Shown piece by piece: positions 49,238-56,589 of a stretch of 56,589 nt of DNA (position 1 is its first letter; each line of letters starts with the position of its first letter). A model generated the notes under the pieces. It did no database searches, had not been told where the DNA came from, and was given only the letters and a program-made list of their open reading frames with translations. The stretch comes from Pseudomonadota bacterium (lineage in GTDB: Bacteria > Pseudomonadota > Gammaproteobacteria > Xanthomonadales > Rhodanobacteraceae), in contig JAJZET010000217.1 in the NCBI GenBank assembly GCA_021805685.1, positions 1 to 56,589 of the forward strand, in the 5' to 3' direction. The position numbers were made by a program, and so were the translations under genes.

Positions 49238-51043
49238 ATGCAATCGAGGACGCGCTTTATCGCGCTGTGCCTGGCTGGCGCCATGCTGACGGCGTGCGCG
49301 CACAAGGACAAGAATGCGCCGTTGGCCTTCGTGCCCGCAGACACGCCGTACGTGGTCGCCAACCTTGCCGTGCTGGACAAGGATACGCGCCAGGCGTTGC
49401 TGGCCCAGGCCGATCGCCAGTTGCCGTCGCAGCTGGCCCAGATGGAAGCCTTCGCCACACGCGAGCAGCCGCGCGATCCCGATGCCGCCCGGCTGGTGCG
49501 CGCCTTTGCCGCGGAGTTCAAGGGCAAGACCATCGAGGGCTTCGCGCAGGCCAACGGGCTCGACCTGAAGGGACACTTCGCGCTCTACGGCGAAGGCATG
49601 TCACCGGTGCTGCGCGTCGAGCTAAACGATCCCAAGGCCTTCGAAGGTTTCGTGAGCCGCCTGGAAACCGCCTACGGCAAGAAGCTCGACACCGCCAGCA
49701 TCGGCACGCAGAGCTACCGCCGGGAAGCGCTGCCCGCCTCCGGCACCGAGGTGATCCTGGCCGTGGTCGGCAGGCAGATGGTGGCGGCGATCCTGCCCGC
49801 CGATCCGGGCACGCCGCTGCTACGCCAGACCCTGGGCCTGGACCGCCCGGCGAAGAGCCTGCAGGACGATGGCCGGCTCGCCAAACTGGCCAGCAAGAAG
49901 GGCTATGCGAAATGGCTGGTGGGCCAGCTCGACCTCACCCGCGCACTGCCGCTGGTAATCTCCGGCAGCGACCCGCTGATCGCCTCGATCGAGAAGGCGC
50001 ACGCCAGCGCCGAGTCCGCCAAGACCGGCGAGCCGTTGGCGAACCTGCTGAAGTCCTCGCCGAGTTGCACACCGGAGGCCAGCCGCATCGCCGCACGCGC
50101 GCCGTCCATGAGCTTCGGTTACACCCGGCTGGACGCCACGCACCAGGATGCACGCTTCGACCTTGCGCTCGCCGACGACATAACCAAGGCTTTCAGTGGC
50201 CTTGCGGTAGAGCTGCCGGGACTGGGCAGCCACGGCAACGCCGCGCCGCTTGACCTCAGCTTCGCCGTACCGGTGGCCGCGCTGCGCACGTTCTGGTCGG
50301 CACAGGCCGACGCGGTGGCGGCCAAGCCATTCACCTGCCCGATGCTGGTCGACCTCAACGACAGCTTCGCCAAGCTCGGCGCAGCGCTGCCGAAGACCGC
50401 GATCCCGCCGTTCGGCAACCTGCTGGGCGTGCGCATCGCGCTGGACTCGCTGGGCAACGACAAGACCAGCAGCCTGCCGAATTTCACCGGCCGCATCGTG
50501 CTGGGCACCAGCGATCCCGCCGGCCTGTTCGCCACCGGCCAGATGATGGTGCCGGCGCTGGCCACGCTGAAGCCCGCCGCCAACGCCGCGCCGGTGGCGC
50601 TGCCGCAAGAGGTAACCGGCATGTTCGGGCAACCGGCCTGGGTGGCCACCGGCGACAAGGCGCTCGCGCTGGGCATCGGCAACGGCGAGAACGCCAAGCT
50701 CACCACCGCGTTGCACGATGCCACGGGCGAGCCCGGCCAGATGGCACGCATGCATCTCTCGGGCGCCATGTACCTCGAGTGGCTGAAGTACCTGGAAGCC
50801 AAGGCCGACAGCCTCGCCGCCGCTGCCGCCGAGATGAACGTGGGCAAGACCGCCGAACCCTCGCTCAACGGCGACAGCACGCCAGCCGACGAGGCCGCCC
50901 AGGCCGCCGCCGATGCCGCGCACAGCAAGGCCCAGTTCGTCGCACTGGAGGCGCAAGCGCAGCATGTCGACAGCATCGACGCCGAGATGCACGTGGATGC
51001 CGACGGCCTCGTCGTCACCAGCCACACCACGCTGAAGCAGTGA
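49238..51043 (+). CDS. Large lipoprotein of unknown function
   Basis: A 601-residue protein with a signal peptide and lipobox LTAC, Cys20 (followed by Ala-His, so outer-membrane retention is likely). The mature N-terminus LAFVPADTPYVVANL resembles the opening of DUF3352-like extracytoplasmic proteins, a weak similarity judged by eye. Ala/Gly/Lys-rich repeats of alternating strands and helices continue to a C-terminal segment with a low-complexity Ala/Asp/Glu linker (about 540-570). No catalytic motif, peptidase or binding signature is evident. CATAAT (49202) may be its -10. It is alone between dnaE and the pilU-proximal terminator. Confidence 0.8.
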   Translation: MQSRTRFIALCLAGAMLTACAHKDKNAPLAFVPADTPYVVANLAVLDKDTRQALLAQADRQLPSQLAQMEAFATREQPRDPDAARLVRAFAAEFKGKTIEGFAQANGLDLKGHFALYGEGMSPVLRVELNDPKAFEGFVSRLETAYGKKLDTASIGTQSYRREALPASGTEVILAVVGRQMVAAILPADPGTPLLRQTLGLDRPAKSLQDDGRLAKLASKKGYAKWLVGQLDLTRALPLVISGSDPLIASIEKAHASAESAKTGEPLANLLKSSPSCTPEASRIAARAPSMSFGYTRLDATHQDARFDLALADDITKAFSGLAVELPGLGSHGNAAPLDLSFAVPVAALRTFWSAQADAVAAKPFTCPMLVDLNDSFAKLGAALPKTAIPPFGNLLGVRIALDSLGNDKTSSLPNFTGRIVLGTSDPAGLFATGQMMVPALATLKPAANAAPVALPQEVTGMFGQPAWVATGDKALALGIGNGENAKLTTALHDATGEPGQMARMHLSGAMYLEWLKYLEAKADSLAAAAAEMNVGKTAEPSLNGDSTPADEAAQAAADAAHSKAQFVALEAQAQHVDSIDAEMHVDADGLVVTSHTTLKQ

Positions 51044-51055
51044 GCGGAACGAACG

Positions 51056-51099
51056 GCCGAAACGAAGAAGGCGCCCTCGGGCGCCTTCTTCGTTTCGGC
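51056..51099. terminator. Bidirectional terminator, perfect 20-bp stem
   Basis: 51056-51075 and 51080-51099 are exact inverse complements with a four-base loop, lying between the convergent lipoprotein and pilU genes, 13 bases after each stop. A-rich and T-rich ends serve both strands. Confidence 0.9.
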
Positions 51100-51112
51100 A
51101 TGGCAGCAAGCG

Positions 51113-52279
51113 TCAGCGTTTCAACAGGACGCCGCCGAAGTTGTCGCCGCCGCGCGGTTGCTCCACCTCCACGCCGTCCAGCCCCTGCGACAGCGTGTGC
51201 GCGTCGCCGCCCTGCGACAGCTTGATGCGCAGGCGGACTTCGTTCGCGCTGTCGGCGTGGCGCAGCGCGTCCTCGTAGCTGATCTCGCCGGCGTGGTAGA
51301 GCTCGACCAGGCTCTGGTCGAAGGTCTTCATGCCGAGCAGGTTGGATTCCTTCATCACGTCCTTGAGCTTGTGGATCTCGCCCTGGCGGATGTAGTCCTG
51401 CACCAGCGGCGTGCCCAGCAGCACCTCCACCGCGACGCGGCGCGCCTTGCCGTCCGGCGTGGGGATCAGCTGCTGCGCCACCACGCCCTTGAGGTTCAGC
51501 GACAGGTCCATGAACAGCTGCTGGCGCCGGTCCTCCGGGAAGAAGTGCAGGATGCGGTCCATCGCCTGGTTGGCGTTGTTGGCGTGCAGGGTGCACAGGC
51601 ACAGGTGGCCGGTTTCGGAGAAGTTGATCGCGTGCTCCATCGTCTCGCGGGTGCGCACCTCGCCGATCATGATCACGTCGGGCGCCTGGCGCAGGGTGTT
51701 CTTCAGCGCGTTCTCCCAGCTGTCGGTGTCGATGCCGATCTCGCGCTGGGTGATGATGCAGCCCTCGTGCTTGTGCACGTACTCGATCGGGTCCTCGATA
51801 GTGATGATGTGCCCGGTGGAGTTGGCGTTGCGGTAGCCGATCATCGAGGCCAGCGAGGTGGACTTACCGGTGCCGGTACCGCCGACGAAAATGATGATGC
51901 CGCGCTTGGTCATCGCCAGCTGCTTGATGATCGGCGGCAGGCTCAGCTCCTCGATGGTCGGGATCTTCGACTCGATCCGGCGCAGCACCATGCCCACGCA
52001 GTTGCGCTGGTAGAAGCACGAGACGCGGAAGCGGCCCACGCCCTGCGCGGAAATCGCGAACTGGCATTCATGGGTCTTTTCGAACTCCTCGCGCTGCGAG
52101 GGCGTCATCACGTTGAGCACCATGTCGCGCGACTGCTGCATGGACAGCGGGCTCTGGGTGATCGGCAGGATGCGGCCCTGCACCTTCATCGACGGCGCCA
52201 CGCCGGCGGTGATGAACAGGTCCGACGCCTGCTTGTGCACCATCAGCTTGAGGAAAGAGGTGAAATCGAAGTCGCTCAT
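51113..52279 (-). CDS. pilU: Type IV pilus retraction accessory ATPase PilU
   Basis: A 388-residue PilT-like secretion ATPase. Walker A GGTGTGKST, Asp box IEDPIEYVH, Walker B VIMIGEVRTRETM, His box HLCLCTLHANN. It lacks the AIRNLIRE motif of PilT and has the PilU-typical LLGTPLVQDYI and long C-terminal tail. It boosts PilT-driven pilus retraction and twitching. It lies downstream of pilT on the same strand, 127 bases apart. Confidence 0.95.
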   Translation of the reverse strand: MSDFDFTSFLKLMVHKQASDLFITAGVAPSMKVQGRILPITQSPLSMQQSRDMVLNVMTPSQREEFEKTHECQFAISAQGVGRFRVSCFYQRNCVGMVLRRIESKIPTIEELSLPPIIKQLAMTKRGIIIFVGGTGTGKSTSLASMIGYRNANSTGHIITIEDPIEYVHKHEGCIITQREIGIDTDSWENALKNTLRQAPDVIMIGEVRTRETMEHAINFSETGHLCLCTLHANNANQAMDRILHFFPEDRRQQLFMDLSLNLKGVVAQQLIPTPDGKARRVAVEVLLGTPLVQDYIRQGEIHKLKDVMKESNLLGMKTFDQSLVELYHAGEISYEDALRHADSANEVRLRIKLSQGGDAHTLSQGLDGVEVEQPRGGDNFGGVLLKR

Positions 52280-52406
52280 GGCTTTTGTCCGCGGATGAAA
52301 ATGAGGGGGTCGGAACTCGGCAGAGAGGAAACCCGTCGTCCCCCGGGGCTGTGGCGAGGCAGCGCCGGATAGCGGTATTCACCTCCCTGCCCCCGCGCCC
52401 GCCGTT

Positions 52407-53444
52407 TCACCTGAACAGCTCCTTGTTCTTGGCGTAGCTGCCCGCCTCCTGACGCGACACCAGGCCGCGCTTCACCAGGTCCTGCAGGCACTGGTCCAGC
52501 GTCTGCATGCCGAACTGCTGGCCGGTCTGGATCGCCGAGTACATCTGCGCCACCTTGTCCTCGCGGATCAGGTTGCGGATGGCCGGTACGGCCACCATGA
52601 TCTCGTGCGCCGCGATGCGGCCGCCGCCGGTCTTCTTCAGCAGCGACTGCGAAATCACCGCGCGCAGCGACTCGGAGAGCATCGAGCGCACCATCGGCTT
52701 TTCACCTGCCGGGAACACGTCGATGATGCGGTCGATGGTCTTGGCCGCCGAGCTGGTGTGCACGGTGGCGAACACCAGGTGGCCGGTTTCCGCGGCGGTC
52801 AGCGCCAGGCGGATGGTTTCCAGGTCGCGCAGCTCGCCGACCAGGATGAAGTCCGGATCTTCGCGCAGCGCCGAGCGCAGCGCCTCGTTGAAACCGTGCG
52901 TGTCGCGGTGGACTTCGCGCTGGTTGACCAGGCACTTCTGCGAGGTGTGCACGAACTCGATCGGGTCCTCGATCGTGAGCATGTGCCCGTATTCGTTCTT
53001 GTTGATGTGGTCGACCATCGCCGCCAGCGTGGTGGACTTGCCCGAGCCGGTGGGACCGGTCACCAGGATCAGTCCCTGCGGCTGCTCGATCAGCTCCTTG
53101 AACACGCGCGGGCAGGCCAGGTCTTCCAGCGTGAGCACTTCGGAGGGAATGGTACGGAACACCGCGCCGGCGCCACGGTTCTGGGTGAACGCATTGACGC
53201 GAAAGCGCGCCAGGCCGGGGATCTCGAACGAAAAGTCGGTCTCGAGGAATTCCTCGTAGTCGCGCCGCTGCTTGTCCGACATGATGTCGTACACCAGCGA
53301 ATGCACCTGCTTGTGCTCCAGCGCGGGAATGTTGATCCGGCGCACGTCGCCGTCAACGCGGATCATCGGTGGCAGGCCGGCGGACAGATGCAAGTCCGAG
53401 GCCTTGTTCTTCACCGAGAAGGCAAGCAGTTCGGCGATGTCCAT
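52407..53444 (-). CDS. pilT: Type IV pilus retraction ATPase PilT
   Basis: A 345-residue hexameric ATPase for pilus retraction. N-terminal PAS-like domain with SDLHLSAGLPP, Walker A GPTGSGKST, IEDPIEFVH, Walker B ILVGELRDLET, His box VFATVHTSS and the PilT-diagnostic AIRNLIRE near the C-terminus. With pilU it forms the retraction motor gene pair; the orphan FimT-like gene elsewhere in the window fits a type IV pilus organism. Confidence 0.97.
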   Translation of the reverse strand: MDIAELLAFSVKNKASDLHLSAGLPPMIRVDGDVRRINIPALEHKQVHSLVYDIMSDKQRRDYEEFLETDFSFEIPGLARFRVNAFTQNRGAGAVFRTIPSEVLTLEDLACPRVFKELIEQPQGLILVTGPTGSGKSTTLAAMVDHINKNEYGHMLTIEDPIEFVHTSQKCLVNQREVHRDTHGFNEALRSALREDPDFILVGELRDLETIRLALTAAETGHLVFATVHTSSAAKTIDRIIDVFPAGEKPMVRSMLSESLRAVISQSLLKKTGGGRIAAHEIMVAVPAIRNLIREDKVAQMYSAIQTGQQFGMQTLDQCLQDLVKRGLVSRQEAGSYAKNKELFR

Positions 53445-53705
53445 GCGTGGTTCCCCTCAACCGGTCGTCAGGATGTATGGCGATGGCCGCAACGGGAGGG
53501 CATGGCGCGGACGCGGCGCACGGCGCGATGCGCGGCCCGCCCAGCCATCCTGTTCCCCCTGCAGCGAGACGATACTACTCGCGGCGCGGGGCGAACGGCC
53601 AGCCTCCGCAATGGTTTGCGCACCACGTCACCGAAACCGCCGCGGCGCAGGACGGCGCCCGCTCGGGTAAGGTATGCGGCCTGCCCACGCAACCGAGGGA
53701 ATCCC

Positions 53706-54533
53706 ATGACACGCATCGCCTTCATCGGCGGCGGCAACATGGCACGCAGCCTGATCGGCGGCCTGCTGGCCACCGGCTTGGCGCCCGCCGACATCCGCGT
53801 GGCCGATCCGCTGGCGGAAACCCGCGACCGGCTCGGCCACGACTTCGGCATCGTCACCTTCGCCGAGAACCGGCTGGCGGTGACCGACGCCGACGTGGTC
53901 GTGCTGGCGGTGAAGCCGCAAGCCATGCCCAAGGTGCATGCCGAGCTGCGACTGGCCATGCAGGGCCGGCGTCCGCTGCTGATCTCGATTGCCGCCGGCG
54001 TCCGGCTGGAGCAGTTGGAGCGCTGGCTGGGCAACCTGCCCATCGTGCGCTGCATGCCGAACACGCCGGCGCTGATCGGCGCCGGCGCCACGGGACTGTG
54101 CGCCAACAGCCGTGTCAGCCCGGTGCAGAAGGCGCAAGCGCAGCACATCATGGATGCCGCAGGGCTCACCCGCTGGATCGCCGACGAGTCGCTGATGGAT
54201 ACCGTGACCGCGCTTTCCGGCTCCGGCCCGGCCTATTTCTTCGCCCTGGTCGAGGCGCTGGAGGATGCCGCCGTGGCGCAGGGACTGCCGCGCGAGACCG
54301 CCCGCGCGCTGGCCGCGCAGACCTGCCTCGGCGCCGGTCGCATGCTGGTGGAAAGCGGCGAGGATCCGGCCGAACTGCGTCGCCGCGTCACGTCGCCCAA
54401 CGGCACCACCCAGGCCGCGCTGGAAAGCTTCGCTGCCGACGGCTTGCCGCGCATGGCGGCCCGTGCCGTCGCCGCCGCCACCCGCCGCGGCGCGGAACTG
54501 GCCGACGCCCTGGACAAGGAGACACGCCCGTGA
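53706..54533 (+). CDS. proC: Pyrroline-5-carboxylate reductase
   Basis: A 275-residue last enzyme of proline synthesis. N-terminal Rossmann GGGNMARSLIGGL, VVVLAVKPQ, RCMPNTPALIGAG, and the C-terminal ALSGSGPAYFF and VTSPNGTTQAALES motifs. It is divergent from pilT; the PLP-protein gene yggS, often directly before proC, is absent here. Its stop overlaps the yggT GTG start (GTGA). Confidence 0.97.
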   Translation: MTRIAFIGGGNMARSLIGGLLATGLAPADIRVADPLAETRDRLGHDFGIVTFAENRLAVTDADVVVLAVKPQAMPKVHAELRLAMQGRRPLLISIAAGVRLEQLERWLGNLPIVRCMPNTPALIGAGATGLCANSRVSPVQKAQAQHIMDAAGLTRWIADESLMDTVTALSGSGPAYFFALVEALEDAAVAQGLPRETARALAAQTCLGAGRMLVESGEDPAELRRRVTSPNGTTQAALESFAADGLPRMAARAVAAATRRGAELADALDKETRP

Positions 54534-55105
54534 GCTACCTGCTCAATGCCATCGCGCTGCTGGTCGAGCTGGCGTTCGACGCCGTCGCCACGCTGTTCCT
54601 GCTGCGCCTCGCCGCCGAGGCCTGCCGCGCGGACTTCCACAACCCGCTCAGCCAGTTCGTCTACCGCACCACCAACCCGGTGCTGGCGCCGCTGCGGCGC
54701 GTGCTGCCGAACTGGCGGCGCATCAACCTCGCCGCGTTGCTGGTGGCGTGGCTGGCGATGCTGCTGAAGCGCCTGCTGCTGTTCGTGCTGGGCGGGCTCC
54801 TGCCGCACATCGCCGGTCTCGTGGTGCTGTCGCTGGCCGAACTGCTGGATTACGCCCTGCTGTTCTACCTGGTACTGGTGTTCGCCTGGTCGCTGATGAG
54901 CATGTTCGCCCCCGATCCCTACCACCCGCTGCAACGCCTGCTCGGCGCGCTGGTCGATCCGCTGCTGCGGCCGCTGCGCGGCAAGCTGACGGTGGGCATG
55001 ATCGATTTTTCGCCGACGGTGGTGATCGTCGCCCTGCTGCTGGCGCGCATCCTGGTGGCGCAGCCGCTGCTCGACATGGGCATGCGGCTGGCGGTGGCAG
55101 GATGA
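54530..55105 (+). CDS. yggT: YggT-family inner-membrane protein, GTG start
   Basis: A 191-residue membrane protein with two YGGT repeats, each ending in the DPLLRPLR/NPVLAPLRRVLP pattern. GTG 54530 has AAGGAG upstream and overlaps the proC stop by four bases; the long upstream frame is antisense-like and rejected. Proposed roles in osmotic or division-related membrane organisation are unproven. Confidence 0.93.
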   Translation: MSYLLNAIALLVELAFDAVATLFLLRLAAEACRADFHNPLSQFVYRTTNPVLAPLRRVLPNWRRINLAALLVAWLAMLLKRLLLFVLGGLLPHIAGLVVLSLAELLDYALLFYLVLVFAWSLMSMFAPDPYHPLQRLLGALVDPLLRPLRGKLTVGMIDFSPTVVIVALLLARILVAQPLLDMGMRLAVAG

Positions 55106-55114
55106 CCCGGCCGG

Positions 55115-55909
55115 CTATTCGGTACGCAACACCTGCAGCAGCTGCGCGGGCGCCAGGTAGCCGCCGATCATCCGGCCACTGGCGGTGACGATGGCCGGGG
55201 TGCCGCTGACGCCGAGCTTCTCGCCCAGCTCGTACTCCTGCCGCACCGGGTTGGCGCAACTGGCCTGCTTCGGCATGCGACCCGCGAACGCAGCGTCCAA
55301 CGCAGCCTTGGGATCGGTGGCGCACCACGCCGAAACCATCGCCTTGTACGTTTCGGTCGGCCGGCCGGCGGCGTCGGTGACGCCAGCGCGCGGCCACGCC
55401 AGGTAATCCACCGCCACGCCGGCCTTGTTCAGTTCGGCCATGTGCTCGTGCAGCACGCGGCAGTACGGGCAGGTCACGTCGGTGAACACGGTGATGCGGT
55501 ACTTCGGGTGGGCCGGCGCGTATTCGATATGTGCGGCCGCCGGCAGCTTGGCCAGTTCGGCCTTGCGGAACGCCGCCCAAGCGGCATCGTTGACGTTCCT
55601 CCGGGTGCCCAGGTCGATCAGGTCGCCGTTCATCAGGTACTTGCCGTCGGTGCTCACGTAGACCAGGTGGCCCGCGGCGATCACCTGGTAGAAGCCCGGC
55701 AGCGGGGCGCGGTTCACCACGTCCACCTGCACGTCCGGCACCAGCTTGGCGATCGCCTGCCGTACCACCTGCAGCGCAGCCGCATCCACGCCGGCGCCCA
55801 GCGTCGGGGCCGCCGCGACCGGCGCCTTGGCCGTGGGCGGATTGTCGGCCGCACAGGCCACCAGGGCGAAGCCGCCAATACACGCGGCCAGCAACCACTT
55901 CTTCAGCAT
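55115..55909 (-). CDS. dsbC: DsbC/DsbG-like thiol:disulfide isomerase, possible lipoprotein
   Basis: A 264-residue envelope protein with an N-terminal dimerisation domain and C-terminal thioredoxin domain (VFTDVTCPYCRVLHEHM, cis-Pro in GVSGTPAIVTASG). CPYC is as in DsbC. ATG 55909 gives MLKKWLLAACIGGFALVACA, where LVAC could be a lipobox (Cys19), while VACAA could be a signal peptidase I site. It probably corrects disulfides in periplasmic proteins. It lies 65 bases after the xerD stop on the same strand. Confidence 0.9.
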   Translation of the reverse strand: MLKKWLLAACIGGFALVACAADNPPTAKAPVAAAPTLGAGVDAAALQVVRQAIAKLVPDVQVDVVNRAPLPGFYQVIAAGHLVYVSTDGKYLMNGDLIDLGTRRNVNDAAWAAFRKAELAKLPAAAHIEYAPAHPKYRITVFTDVTCPYCRVLHEHMAELNKAGVAVDYLAWPRAGVTDAAGRPTETYKAMVSAWCATDPKAALDAAFAGRMPKQASCANPVRQEYELGEKLGVSGTPAIVTASGRMIGGYLAPAQLLQVLRTE

Positions 55910-55974
55910 CTTGCACCTCGATGGCCGCGGGGAAGGCGGCGCGCAAGCCGCAATTCTCGCACAGCGGCGCCGCC

Positions 55975-56589
55975 TCACCCGCGCGGATGGTGCTGCGCGT
56001 GCAGGCGCTTCAGGCCTTCCTTCGCCACCAGGGTATAGATCTGCGTGGTGCTGAGCGCACTGTGGCCGAGCAGCATCTGCAGCGCACGCAGATCGGCACC
56101 GTGGTTGAGCAGGTGGGTGGCGAAGGAATGCCTGAGCACGTGCGGCGATATGCGCTTCGCCTGGATGCCGACCCTGAGCGCATAGCGCTTGACCAGGGTC
56201 CAGAACATCTGCCGTGACATGCCCTCGCCTCGCCTGCTGAGGAACAGCGCCGCGGGCTGGCGGCCTTTCGCCAGCACGGGGCGGGCCGCGGCGAGGTAGC
56301 CCTCGATCCAGCCCAGCGCCACTTCGCCCACCGGCACCAGGCGATCCTTGCCGCCCTTGCCGGTGATGCGCAGCACGCCCTGCCGGGGATTCAGCGCGGC
56401 CAGCGGCAGCTCCACCAGCTCGGATACGCGGAGGCCCGAGGCATACATCAGCTCCAGCATCGCGCGGTCGCGCAAACCCAGGGTGGCTTCCGTGTCCGGT
56501 GCATTGAGCAGTACCTCGATCTCGCGCTCGGCCAGTGCCTTGGGCAAGCTGCGCGGCATGCGCGGACGCTCGATCAGCGGGGTGGGATC
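55975..56589 (-). CDS. xerD: Tyrosine recombinase XerD, 5' end missing
   Basis: The C-terminal 204 or so residues of a tyrosine recombinase that resolves chromosome dimers at dif with XerC. Catalytic Arg in SGLRVSEL, Lys in [35 protein letters not shown] with the final His and Tyr; ending HAQHHPRG as XerD proteins do. The frame is open to the window edge, so about 95-100 N-terminal residues are outside. It precedes dsbC, a common order. Confidence 0.95.
   Translation of the reverse strand, partial: DPTPLIERPRMPRSLPKALAEREIEVLLNAPDTEATLGLRDRAMLELMYASGLRVSELVELPLAALNPRQGVLRITGKGGKDRLVPVGEVALGWIEGYLAAARPVLAKGRQPAALFLSRRGEGMSRQMFWTLVKRYALRVGIQAKRISPHVLRHSFATHLLNHGADLRALQMLLGHSALSTTQIYTLVAKEGLKRLHAQHHPRG

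Overview
The window is 56.6 kb of GC-rich chromosome from a gammaproteobacterium, most likely order Xanthomonadales (Lysobacterales), family Rhodanobacteraceae (Rhodanobacter/Dyella/Frateuria-like). The basis is family-level recognition of the proteins, the thrS-infC-rpmI-rplT-pheS-pheT-ihfA-merR order, the pilT/pilU pair, the dxr-rseP-bamA-lpxD-fabZ-lpxA-lpxB-rnhB-dnaE cluster, and strong GC bias at third codon positions. It is mostly core genome. I see no insertion sequence, prophage, CRISPR array, plasmid function or rRNA.

Layout. 1-11320: the 3' part of a CstA-type transporter gene with ybdD, a membrane GGDEF-EAL protein with a degenerate GGDEF motif, a DUF2127 membrane protein, proline iminopeptidase, a divergent class A beta-lactamase, a D-2-hydroxyglutarate dehydrogenase-like flavoprotein divergent from serA, and a chemoreceptor. 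11355-19218 (minus strand): tRNA-Pro, merR, ihfA, pheT, pheS, rplT, rpmI, infC and thrS. 19273-26248: a UDP-glucuronate epimerase, hemJ, tRNA-Val, uvrB, a FimT-like pseudopilin, a prohibitin-like protein, tRNA-Asn and ppnN. 26633-31926: a TonB-dependent receptor, marC, an SDR, grxD and sodB. 32012-49133 (plus strand): pyrH, frr, uppS, cdsA, dxr, rseP, bamA, lpxD, fabZ, lpxA, lpxB, rnhB, a TlpA-like thioredoxin and dnaE, linking isoprenoid carrier, phospholipid, outer-membrane assembly and lipid A synthesis. 49238-56589: a large lipoprotein of unknown function, pilU and pilT, proC and yggT, dsbC, and the 3' part of xerD.

The less ordinary signals are regulatory and lie between genes. The thrS leader has a promoter, an 8-codon ORF with two adjacent Thr codons, and a terminator with a competing stem placed as expected for ribosome-mediated attenuation. 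The pheS leader has a terminator spanned by a 26-codon ORF whose stop overlaps the pheS start. The TonB-receptor leader has two overlapping terminator-like stems. A small two-hairpin dispersed repeat shows a compensatory base-pair change between copies. All functional claims for these are inferences from sequence layout.

Protein-level points of interest are a class A beta-lactamase with about 28 extra residues after the omega-loop glutamate, an LpxA with Met at the acyl-chain ruler position, an orphan FimT with a GRVR motif, and an uncharacterised 601-residue lipoprotein.
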